From: Conoideocrella luteorostrata
Taxonomy: Eukaryota > Ascomycota > Sordariomycetes > Hypocreales > Clavicipitaceae
Length of the DNA stretch: 64,000 bases
Assembly (NCBI GenBank): GCA_032433595.1
Contig: JASWJB010000180.1
Span: forward strand, 25,430-89,429
Direction of reading: 5' to 3'
Position 1 is the first letter of the stretch, and each line of letters begins with the position of its first letter. Made by a program: the position numbers and the translations under genes. Under the pieces are notes generated by a model, which saw nothing but the letters and a program-made list of their open reading frames with translations, did no database searches and had not been told where the DNA came from. Below are positions 32,352-41,916 of the stretch, one piece after another.

Positions 32352-35300
32352 ATGACGGAGTCTGTTATTCTTACGAGGTCTTTTACCGGTCCGCAAAAGA
32401 CAGCTGCCGTCCAGACAAAGCCAAGCTGGGAAGAGGCAAGGTCCAGCCGTCGAGGTCAAGCTTTCCGACTAGCCGGCACCGGGTCAAGCACAGGCTCAAG
32501 CACCAGCACCAGCACAGGCGCAGGCACTGGCACTGGCACTGGCACTGGCACTGGCACTGACACTGGTGCAACCAAAGATACCAGCACGTCTGCATGCACA
32601 GGCAAAGGCACAGGCACAGGCACAAGCACGGGCACAGGTACAGGTACAGGCACCGGCACCCGACATCGTTCGAGTTTGGGGCTCGGGACGTTTACGGGGA
32701 CGGGTGTGCCGGCAGCTGCTGCTCGAACCACTGTAGCGGGCCCAACTCCCGCTATCAGCTCCACCTGCCATGCCTCAACCGCCACTATAGCGTCCACTAA
32801 GGTCGAGACGGGGGCTGCAGACTCATGCTCATGCTCATCATGCTCGCCAGCACGCTCCCATGCCCACCTTGATGAAACTCGGCCTTCCTCCTTCTCCTCG
32901 TCCTCGTCCTCGTCCTCGCCCAGCAGTCCCGTCGCTAAGGCTCCCGACCATGTTGCCATCAAAGCCGACGTCGACGACTCTCCTTCATTAAAACTACATT
33001 CGCATAGGATAAATCATACTTCGTCCAAACTGCCGACATTTCGACCTGCAGACCTTAAGACCGGACCCCCGGCGACATCGTTCCCCTCTCAACAGCGCCT
33101 GGACCACAGGCATCCTGGACAGTCCAACCAAGTATCGCCCCAAACCCAGGTGCATCTGCTGCAGCACCCGCACCTGGTCCCCCCATCGCCCTCGTTAGCC
33201 TCGCCCAATCCGGTGCGTGAAAAACAAGGTACCCCATCAATTCCCGACAACATCGCAGACACAGACGCAGTCGCTGCCACTGCCGCCGCCGTCGTAGAGT
33301 CCAAGGCGACGCATCACTCTCGAGATACACTACCCTCCGCATCTTTTGAATCGCCTTTCTCAAAGAGCTCTCCACCACTCGCGAACCTGCGCACCAGAGC
33401 GTCGTCTTATCACGCCGCTCCTCTGCCGTCTTCTCTTTCCTCACCACCCTCGTCTCCTGGAGACTCGCCAACCTTGAGAAAGCGCCCCGCCTCTTGCCCC
33501 GACTCCGGGCCCGTCAGCGCCGATCAGACTTCCCTATCGTCTTCATCGCCTCCATCCTCTGGCACCGCTGCCCTCAAATACTTGACTCGTCGGGGACCGG
33601 CCTCACGCAGTTCAAACGGCGTTTCTACTTCTGACGGCCCGCCGCCAGCTCTAAGTTCTCAACGGCTCCAGGCTGTTGAGGCTGTGGCTCGGAGCGCGAC
33701 GCTGCCCCAGGTCGTTCCTGAGGTACCATCGGCTGACGGCATAACACAAGGTCGACGAGAGTTGCTTTTACCTAAGCGACTGTCCCAGTCCAGCTCATCA
33801 GATGAGAGCCGATATTCACCATCTTATCACCCGCCAGTATCCTACAGGTCTACAACCAAGCGACGCAGTATACAAATTACCAACCTACTGCCCGGTAGGG
33901 TGCCGCCAATACGGTCATTTAAATCATCGGGCTCTCGGAAGAGCCTAACAAAAGACATGAATTTCGATTCTTACGCGAATTCTCCCGAGGAGCAGCCCCG
34001 GCCCAACCTGGAAGGTAGATATGCGAATGAAAGTGGTGTTCGATTCCACAACACCGACTTTGATAGGCAGGATGATACAGGAGATGTCTTCCTAAAAATT
34101 GCCCGCGAGGAGCCTCCTCTTCGTCTTGACGAGGATACCTTGGACGAGACTCTGACCTCAATTGTAAGTGTGCGCTCTGATGGCCGAAACTTGTTGAGTT
34201 CACTAACATGCCTCGCAGTCTGGTCTAAGACAAAGTTCCCACCGACGCCCTTTGTCTACCTTTGTCACCACCCACCAAACTACGTCACCTCCAAGGGTAA
34301 GGCGACGGTTATCTGACCAGCAAGATAGGCCTCGCCCGAAATACCTTGACGATGACCAGGGAAGCGAGCTTTCCCGCACCACTACGTTTCGACCGACCAC
34401 CCGGGAGAAGGCCGCGTCGGTACATCCCGGGGACGAAATTTTGCGGACACGATCCGGTGGTGCAACTCTACGGCCCTCCCCTCTTTCTGCACGATCCACA
34501 GTTGGCAATGATAACAGTAGAGATGGAAGTATATACGCACGCAGGCGTGCGTCGATAACGGAAAGTAACTCGACCGTGGGTGGTCGTACTCCTGGGTATA
34601 AAGCTTCTGGCTTAAGCCATAGTAGAAACTATGGTTCATCCCCCCTCGTCAAAGCGGTTGACTTCCAAAACAGAGCGGGACCTGAGATTATTCATGGCAT
34701 GGAGGGGACGGAGTCAACCACGTCAACTACTGCGCCGTCTACGGTTTGGGATGAGCTAGATGACCTCAAGTCACGGATACACAGACTTGAATTGACTGGG
34801 AAACTACCATCCACATCTGGGGCGGCAATCTCCAGACTGTCAGACGACAGACCGGCCACGGCCACAACGACGGTAACAACAGTGTCTCTTTCCCCTAAAA
34901 GGCAAGGCCCGGGAGGACAAGTTGTGGAAGTATCAAGCACCACGTCTTCCCAAAAAGAGGCTCATCCTATATTACACGCCGCTCTGGTCAAATCACGGCC
35001 ATTCTTGAGCCCAGAGGTCTATCAAGCACTGGAATTAGCGGCCAATGATGCTATGGCTCTGTCATCTATGATGGGCAGTCCGGGTCAACCGGGTCCTATA
35101 TCCGGAGCTGCGAGCACAGTCGTTACCGGTGGTGGGCCGGTCACAGATCGTCAGTTGCGGAGAAAGGCTGACTCTGTCTGTCGGAGCCTCATGGAATTAT
35201 GTGTAGCACTTGGAGACGGTATGTCACATCCTACCGCGCCTATCACCTCTCCAGTGATTGCTCAAAGCGATGGGCCAGCAACGCCGACAGTACCCAAATC

Positions 35301-36069
35301 ATATAGTGGTCTGCCTGCTCCACGACGGCCAAGCGTGGTGGAACAAGGCCTACCAAAATCAAGCAGTAGCCCTAGAGCGGCGCTATCTAGGTTCGAAGAG
35401 CGTCGGAGCATGATTCTAAGTAGTACAGCTATACCCTCACCAAGAACCACCGGTTCAACTCCAAACACACCTATTGAAGCAAACCCTTCGAGACGATCGT
35501 CTCTCATGATCAACCGCACACGACGAGCCGGTACAGAAGAGCCAGATCTAGGCCGTGCGCCCTCTGTACTCCGATCCCGACGTGCAGGAACCGAGGAGCC
35601 TGAGGAAAATCGTCCAACATCATTTCTGGGCAGGAATCGCAGAGGGACGGTAGGCGAAGATGGTGGCGATGAGGGAAGGTTTCGACCGCCATCCCGAGCT
35701 GGCACCGATGTCAACATGTTTCGCGGCCAGGGGCGAGACTTCCCGTCTGAACCGCAGCCTATGGCCCCGGATGGCACGTCACAGATCTCATCAGCGCTTC
35801 CTCGTCGCAGATTTCTTTCCACAAATTTCCATTCATCCCGCGGGACAGCATCACCAGGACCCAACAGCGTGTCTCCGAGGCGCTATCTCGACCGACAACC
35901 GCTAGAACAGGGCTTGAAGGATAACTCTGGAGATTCGCCAGTTCAAAGGCATGGCCCTCCACTAAGTAAAGGATTAGCGCATGCTAGAGCTAGTAGCCTG
36001 AGTACGCGGAGAAATCGCGACAGTTTTATATCAACCAATTCCGGTGCCGCCGCAGGAGCATATCGATGA
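32352..36069 (+). CDS. large disordered conserved fungal protein with RRAGTEEP repeats
   Basis: The product is 1220 aa from two exons, 32352-34163 and 34219-36069, joined by a 55-bp GTAAGT...CGCAG intron. I do not recognise a catalytic domain. Residues 48-112 are a Ser/Thr/Gly repeat (GTGTGT type) encoded by 6-bp units. Residues up to about 600 are Ser/Pro-rich with a poly-Ser stretch. A probable ordered part lies around 815-990: a short coiled coil ([21 protein letters not shown]), then [38 protein letters not shown] and [24 protein letters not shown]. Near residues 1055-1100 come three basic-acidic repeats, [16 protein letters not shown] and RRGTVGED, and a diverged RAGTD. Similar proteins in fungi are often labelled LPXTG-like, but there is no signal peptide or sortase context here, so a cell-wall role is not supported. 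A scaffold or cytoskeletal role is speculation. The start may be further downstream. Confidence 0.8.
32496..32663 (+). repeat. in-frame 6-bp repeat (GGCACT/GGCACA type)
   Basis: Imperfect tandem hexamers, with perfect GGCACT copies at about 32528-32558 and GGCACA/GGTACA variants at 32600-32655, encode a Gly-Thr dipeptide repeat near the N-terminus of the 1220-aa protein. Length changes would keep the frame, so this is a probable polymorphic coding microsatellite. Confidence 0.8.
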
Positions 36070-37044
36070 TACTTTCGCGAGCTACATTTGCACCTCTCAC
36101 GCCCTTAATGTAATTATATCGACTTTCCGCGTACACAGATGCACACATACACACATGGACTTAGCTGTCTATTGATTCACAACGGAGAAGGACTCTTTTT
36201 TAAAGTACTCTATTATTTGCTTGACGATTGACGAAGGCTGGATGCCCAACGTTTTTCGTAGTATTTTCTTTCTTTTCACGACGACTCGGGTTTTCTATCC
36301 AGACTCTGTATATACCAGCTTCCATCACGCGCGAAAAAACACACATAAACGGAATTACTTGCTCCCGGCTCTTAAGCCTTGAATGGAGACCACTCTGGGC
36401 TGCATTGACGACATGACGAAAGCATTGTCACTTGGAGTGGCTTAACGAACGTCTGGGTTTGCATTTCTCTGCTGTATGGGTGGACGAACAGTTATTCCAT
36501 GTACAATACGTATCGAGTATAACAGGATTTGTTTATATTGCCACGTACTTTGATCTTGACGCTTGCATATGTGACATTACCATGAGATGTACTCCGGGCC
36601 CCGGTGCTCTTTATATGATGCTTGCTGAAGTTGTTGAATTTCATCCAGTCTTGTAGCGAGAGGGGAGTGGTAGCAGGCAGAGTCTCGTGCTTTTTTTTTT
36701 GGTTGGTGTTGCCTGCAACCAAGGCGTGACTCAGGCCATTCTGATTGTTTTGGGTCAGTGGGACCACTCACTTGCTTCAGCCACAAACGTCAACCCGCTG
36801 CGCCTGGGTCGTGCGTAAATCAGGAAGATTCGTTGACATAACCAAATACCCAGATTCAAACATCTCACGACAAGGAAGGGTGCAAGAAACGTTCCATAGG
36901 ACCTGTTCTCGCTTGTATCGCCAAGAACTATCCACTACTCCCCGCTTTGCAGTACATTTTTCAATTGCGCAGCCGAAACGACAAATCGGTCCACACACGG
37001 CGTCACATCCCATCGTAACATATCATATATAAAAAATTCATAGA
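36070..37044. other. intergenic region before the Tpt1 gene
   Basis: About 975 bp holding the 3' UTR of the disordered-protein gene and the Tpt1 promoter. Small CA-rich (36135-36160) and T-rich (36691-36700) stretches are present. No gene is seen. Confidence 0.5.
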
Positions 37045-38138
37045 ATGGCTGACGAAGCGCCCGCGGCACACTTGGATATAGAGGACAAAGCGCACGGGAT
37101 GGCAAATTCGGGACGGAGAGGCGGTCGCCGAGGTCGAGGTGAAGGAAGAGACGTCCGAGTTTCGAAAGCGTTGTCCAAGCTGCTGAGACATCAGGCTGAG
37201 AATGCGGGGATTAAGCTGGACGGAGAGGGTTTTGCGCCTCTGGATAAGGTGGTGAGTTTTTATAAAGTAATCCTTATGTCTGCGCTCTGCTATTATGAAG
37301 ATGGGGGCAGGGAGATGAAAACGAGGACGAAGATGGAAATGAAGAAGATGATGAAGAGGAATACCCAGAGGAATACCCAGAGGAAAAGAGAAAGAGAAAG
37401 AGAAACGAAGCAGGTGGACTATTAAAATGACTAATATACATACACTTGCAGTTGCGATATGGCCCCCTCGAGAGCCTCCGCGTGTCCCTCGAAGAAGTCA
37501 AAACCATAGTGGAAACAAATTCCAAACAACGCTTCACTCTGAAGCCCAACCCGGCAAACAGCCCTTCTTTGTCGGGAGACCCTCCTTCAGCGGCGGACTA
37601 CCTCATCCGCGCCAACCAGGGCCACTCTCTGGAAGTCGATTCCGCGGCGCTCTTCACGCCCATCCTCCCCGACGACACTGACTTTCCCGAAAAAGTCATC
37701 CACGGGACATACTTTGCGTTTTGGAGCGCGATCCTCGAATCTGGGGGGCTGAAGCCCATGAACAGAGGACATATTCACTGCTCGGACAAAACGCCAGAGG
37801 GGGGAGCTGTGAGCGGTATGAGAAGAGATGCTGAGTTGCTGGTAGAGATTGATGTGGGCAGGAGCATCCGGGAGGGAGGTGTTACGTGGTGGAGGAGTCA
37901 GAATGGAGTGATTTTGACGGATGGAGGGGAAGCAGGAGTCTTGGAGACGAGGTTCTTTAAGAAGGTGACGAGTAGGACGGTGGATGTGGGTGTCCTGTGG
38001 GAGGACGGGGAGAAGTTGGCGGATTTGCCCCGGGGTTTGAAAATGGTGGTGCCGATGGGGAAGAGGGGTGGCGGTGATGGAGGTGGGGGAAGAGGAAGAG
38101 GGAGAGGTAGAGGGAGAGGGATGGGAGGAAGAAATTGA
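37045..38138 (+). CDS. TPT1: tRNA 2'-phosphotransferase Tpt1
   Basis: Final enzyme of fungal tRNA splicing. It transfers the 2'-phosphate left at the ligated junction to NAD+, releasing ADP-ribose 1'',2''-cyclic phosphate. The product is 297 aa from two exons, 37045-37251 and 37452-38138. The KptA/Tpt1 core is complete: LSKLLRHQ with R48-H49, the RANQGHS block with R122, H153 in VIHGTY, the R174 motif MNRGHIH, and TWWRSQNGVILTDG. These match the Arg-His-Arg-Arg catalytic set of the family. Both ends are unusual: the N-tail has SGRRGGRRGRGEGR and the C-tail a run of GRG repeats ending GMGGRN, giving RGG-like arms that could bind RNA. The 200-bp intron is longer than its neighbours and its second half is almost pure purine. 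The gene is convergent with the dsRBD-like gene. Confidence 0.94.
37252..37451 (+). other. purine-rich intron of TPT1
   Basis: GTGAGT donor and TTGCAG acceptor. About 37305-37412 is nearly all G and A, including a doubled GAGGAATACCCA unit and an AGAGAA tract. Its reading frame stays open for most of its length. It splits the Tpt1 core just after LDKV. Confidence 0.85.
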
Positions 38139-38522
38139 CTGCAGGTCTTTCTATAGAGTAGTTGGGATAAGATATATATGTGCAAAATGGACGCTCAATG
38201 CTGTTCTTTGGTGTTTCCTGTGGCTTGAAGGAGCCGCCGCTGTTTTATGTTATGGATGAGTAAAACGGGTGGCTGCTATGTCATGGCAGTAGAAAGGGGT
38301 TTATTTAAAAATATGGATTTTATTTGTTCTATTTGAAAGACTGAAACTTTTGTCGTGAGCAGTAGAGTCTAAACCGTTCAAAATCTTGACGCCCCGCGGA
38401 GTGGAAAACGACATGAACGACCGCTAATTCGTCATTGCCACCACAGGCTAATATCACCCTGCTAAGAAGTTTGCCTCACATCTCACCTTCTTCACCTTTC
38501 GTATCTAGCCGTAGCCATGACA
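38139..38522. other. 3' spacer between convergent genes
   Basis: 384 bp between the Tpt1 stop and the dsRBD-like stop. An AT-rich patch at about 38300-38330 may include polyadenylation signals for the Tpt1 transcript. No gene is seen. Confidence 0.5.
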
Positions 38523-39653
38523 TCACGGCATAGGCTCCAACCTTGGCGAAGAAGCTGATGACCATAAGTTGAGAAAAATACCGTGCCTCCTCTGAACCTC
38601 TCCTTGCGCCCAAGCCAGTACAGCTTCGGCAATCCGCATCTTTGTTTCATCCTGCCCCTGTATACCACGGACAACACCGAGATCGGGCGGAACCCGCATC
38701 GAATTCTTAAAGATGGGACGGCCGCAGAACAGACCCTCCCCGGCGGGATCTGGGTCTATTTTATAAATTGGGGTATCTATGCCTAACTGTGTGGTCGTTT
38801 GGATAACTTGCTGGAAAACAGGGTATTTGTTGGATAAAGCTGAACCGGGCCAAGGAGAGGGACTGGTACTAGCCGTTGCCGATGGTGCCACTGAGAATGT
38901 TAGATGCCCCATGGGGGCCTGCGTTCGCGTTTTCGTAGGTAATTGTGACGGCAACACGAGCACTGGTTCAACCACAGCAGGCGCCGCTGGCGGACCAATC
39001 ATCATCCTATTAACAACTCGTGATAGAAAGTGAAAGGCGTGTTTGGCGGCGTATTGTTTTGCATGCTGTAGGTGAGCCCACGGTATCAGCAAATAATAAT
39101 AACCCACTTTACATATATAGATGCAAGTAAGAAAGCGGGAGGGGAAAGAAAAACAAAACATATGAAAATGTATAAACATGACACTCCTACGTACTTTTTT
39201 GGACTGGAAGAATGGCGGCTGCCCCTGAGCTGCAATCCCGTATCCTTCGCGGGGAAAAAAACCACATCCTTCTATTCTACACACGGTCCGCCATCGCACT
39301 ACAAAATGGCCGTCAATCGGCAAGGAGGCGGATTCTACATCCTCAAACACCGGCATGCCTCGACGCTGTACCTGCACCTTGTCTAAATAAAACACTTGCA
39401 TTAGAGCCCATAATGTCAAAAGGACAAGCCACTCAAAGCTTTGAAACTCACGCATTAAGAGACTGACGTAGTCATGGTCACCGACGTCGGGCTCGTCATT
39501 AAACGAAACAAAATGGGACAGCGCCTCGAGCTGCGCCCGCGTCAGAGCAACTGGCTGACCAGTCCTCGATTCGATATCCCTCTGCCGCTGAACCCATTCT
39601 AGAAGCGCATCCCAAGGGACTTGGATCAAAGTTTCTTTGTTTAAAGATGCCAT
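38523..39653 (-). CDS. small protein with dsRBD-like segment
   Basis: The product is 310 aa from three exons on the minus strand: 39653-39452, 39382-39195 and 39065-38523. The N-terminal part (MASLNKETLIQVPWDALLEWVQRQRD) is helical and conserved-looking. The middle reads CRIEGCGFFPREGYG ... PFFQSKKHAKQYAAKHAFHFLSR, which resembles the last strand and C-terminal helix of a double-stranded RNA-binding motif; the SKK-AKQYAA pattern is the classic RNA-contacting KKxAK position. The C-terminal part has a Pro/Ser/Thr linker and ends with a second small block (FKNSMRVPPDLGVVRGIQGQDETKMRIAEAVLAWAQGE), also dsRBD-helix-like. Without splicing the locus reads as one 376-codon frame, because both introns (69 and 129 bp) are multiples of three without stops. 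Splicing is favoured because the intron-encoded peptide is hydrophobic and breaks the SKK-AKQYAA block. Function is unknown. Confidence 0.75.
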   Translation of the reverse strand: MASLNKETLIQVPWDALLEWVQRQRDIESRTGQPVALTRAQLEALSHFVSFNDEPDVGDHDYVSLLMREFQSFEWLVLLTLWALMQVFYLDKVQVQRRGMPVFEDVESASLPIDGHFVVRWRTVCRIEGCGFFPREGYGIAAQGQPPFFQSKKVRRSVMFIHFHMFCFSFPSRFLTCIYICKVGYYYLLIPWAHLQHAKQYAAKHAFHFLSRVVNRMMIGPPAAPAVVEPVLVLPSQLPTKTRTQAPMGHLTFSVAPSATASTSPSPWPGSALSNKYPVFQQVIQTTTQLGIDTPIYKIDPDPAGEGLFCGRPIFKNSMRVPPDLGVVRGIQGQDETKMRIAEAVLAWAQGEVQRRHGIFLNLWSSASSPRLEPMP

Positions 39654-40118
39654 AGCCTAGAAATGTTCTGTATAGCTAGATAGAAACGAAACGATTTGCG
39701 TGAAGCAGAAGGAACCTCCTGATTGTTGGTCTTGCAGGAGGGTGTGTCGTCGGTCGTCGGTCGTCGGTCGTCGGTCGTCGGTCGTTGGCAGCTGGCAGGT
39801 GGGGCGGGCCTAGGCCTAGGCAGGTGACGTTTGCGGTAGGCAGCAATTTGTGTTCAGCTTGACGGATCATTGCATAACTACTCGCGTATTGTCAGACATT
39901 TCACTCACTCAATGCAAGTGAAGAGATGGACGCTGATGCGCGCTGAGGTCTATGTAGATGTACATCGGGGTCATCTTCAGTATTCTTGGTCATCTGATTA
40001 TAGCTACAGCACGACTTCATGTCTCGTTGAAAGATTCAATCAGGTATCTGCATGTCTGTGACATTCCTTGTGGAAGGATACCAACGCCTGCTTGCTTGCA
40101 TGCTATGCTCTCTTGCAT
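39654..40118. other. spacer between Efg1 and dsRBD-like genes
   Basis: 465 bp between two genes on the minus strand, so it carries the Efg1 3' end and the dsRBD-like promoter. It contains the heptamer repeat listed next. No gene is seen. Confidence 0.5.
39747..39788. repeat. tandem heptamer TCGTCGG x6
   Basis: Five perfect copies of TCGTCGG followed by one variant, TCGTTGG, 94-135 bp upstream of the dsRBD-like start codon. It is probably in that gene's promoter or 5' leader. The unit does not match a known fungal telomere repeat. Confidence 0.9.
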
Positions 40119-41181
40119 CTAAAGCCCCTCAAAGAAACCACCGCCCTCCTCGTCGTCATCAGAATTATTCGCCGGCATCGCCTCACGCATGAGCCTCCTT
40201 CTTTCCCTGCGATTGAGCGATGTGCTTTGGCCACTCTGAGTATGAGTAGAAGCATTGCCTCTGTCATCATGTTTGTCGTTGGGCACCAACCTGTCCTTGG
40301 GCCCCAACTTGTCCTTGGACCCCAGCTTGCCCTTGGCTTCAAAACGGGTTGCTTTCTGCTCCGGCTTCTTATCAGCTTTGTTCTGAGATGCTTTGGGAGG
40401 TTTACGGTACGGCTGGGAAGTGGCTGCTGCATCATCCCCAGCTCTCCTCTCGCTCAACTGTTTTAGTGCATAGATGCCTTGTTTCATGGTGTTCTCCACG
40501 ACAGACCACATCGGCGGTCTTTCTGAGGCGAGGGCGGCCTTCGCCGCTGGAGTATGCTTAGTCTCTTCCCCATTATCTTCGTCGTTTTCCTGCTTTTCTT
40601 TGCTGTTGGCATTCGAGCTACCATATAAACTGATATATGGCTCCATGTACGGATGATAGATTGAGTACGCCTCGTCTACCTCGGCAATGTGAAGTTGGTG
40701 CTTGAGGTCCTCAACGTCATCGGCACTTGGATTTTGTTCGATCTTACGCTTGAGTTGTTTCGCTAACCGTGAAGCCTTTTTTCGTTCTGTACCGCACGGG
40801 TGTCAGTCAGCACAAGCTGGAAAATGTATGCATGCACATCTTGAACGCTGACGTACCAAAAAATCGGACCATGTGATATTTCGAAATCATAGCGGTTCGC
40901 TTCTTTTGGAATAATTTTTCTGCGACAGTGGTTTTGAGAGCTGCCAATTCCCGTTCCAAGTCATTTTGAACATTTGCGGGCAGCTCATGGTTCCGTGAAA
41001 GCGATCTTTCGATGTTACGGGCGCGCTTTTTGGCAGCCGACATGCTACCCTCTTTTGACCCGCGCTTTCTGGAGCTATACTGCCTTTGCCGCTTAGGATT
41101 GTAGTCATTCCCTTGAGCTGACTTTACATGGGAATCCTCATCACGGTCCTGCGAATCCACAGCTGCGAATGACCGCTTCAT
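40119..41181 (-). CDS. EFG1: rRNA-processing protein Efg1
   Basis: Nucleolar small-subunit processome factor for early pre-18S rRNA processing (yeast Efg1/YGR271C-A). The product is 330 aa from two exons, 41181-40857 and 40786-40119, with a 70-bp intron. The conserved core is present: [43 protein letters not shown] and, after the intron, [14 protein letters not shown] ... [23 protein letters not shown]. The N-terminus is basic ([12 protein letters not shown]), fitting a nucleolar protein. The C-terminal half is a low-complexity charged tail with a threefold hexapeptide repeat ([18 protein letters not shown]), encoded by an 18-bp DNA repeat near 40283-40336. It ends in an acidic stretch (SDDDEEGG). 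The start region is shared with the divergent Sea4 gene. Confidence 0.92.
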
Positions 41182-41916
41182 AGTTACACTTGAGCACGGG
41201 TGTCAAGAGGCAGATTTAAACGAAAATTCAAGGTGGCTTGGTTATCTTAAGCTGTCATGTTAGGCGTGCGATGTTTGGAGGTGCCGTTCAAATCGAGGCT
41301 GAAAGTGATGGCAAACTACGGAGTAAAATCAATAACTTTTCTGAAGGACGGTGGGGAAAGCACATGAGTCTGTGTTATCTTATCGCGGTAGGAAAACCGC
41401 CCCCCTCCCTCCCTTTCAGCCCCAGTCCGCGTCAAAGACGAGCCTGGGGAAATCGCAACAGCTGGGAAGCGCTGCTGTCCAATCAAAAGCTCCCAATTCC
41501 GTGCACCCCATCATGCCAGACCAGGCGCATGGCATTCTGGATTGCATTCATTTTAACTCTCATGACTTACTTGTAGATGACGAAGTCGTTGCCAACGCAC
41601 GCCACACCCTGTTTCCTGACTGAAGCTGCCAGGAAACACTGCGCGAAGCCATGTGGCACCCGAAAAAACCCTCAAACTCAATGGCAGCATCTTACAGCGG
41701 CTAATGACAGCTTCTTCTTCTTACACGTCCGACTGCTCTTGCTCGCACAATCATCAACCAGCTCTCAATGCCTGCTGAGACAAGACGTAAAAGGAATCCA
41801 GGGATAGAATCTCTACTGAATATTCTGGCCTAGACATTTTTGACTCATTTGAAAGAAATCTGAGCTGAGTCCACAATATAAAAGATACCATCAAGAATTG
41901 GATCTCATTGCGCGAC
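41182..41916. promoter_or_regulatory. divergent promoter region, EFG1 / SEA4
   Basis: 735 bp between divergent start codons. One TACGGAGTA word is at about 41323. No gene is seen; frames up to 112 codons lack similarity to anything I know. Both promoters must lie here. Confidence 0.5.

Noticed and set aside
32456..32962. 168-codon minus-strand Val/Pro repeat frame
   Set aside because: Antisense reading of the Gly-Thr hexamer repeat and poly-Ser stretch.
32352..36069. cell-wall LPXTG anchor protein
   Set aside because: No signal peptide, no C-terminal hydrophobic anchor, and sortase anchoring is a bacterial system. The label is a common mis-annotation of this kind of protein.
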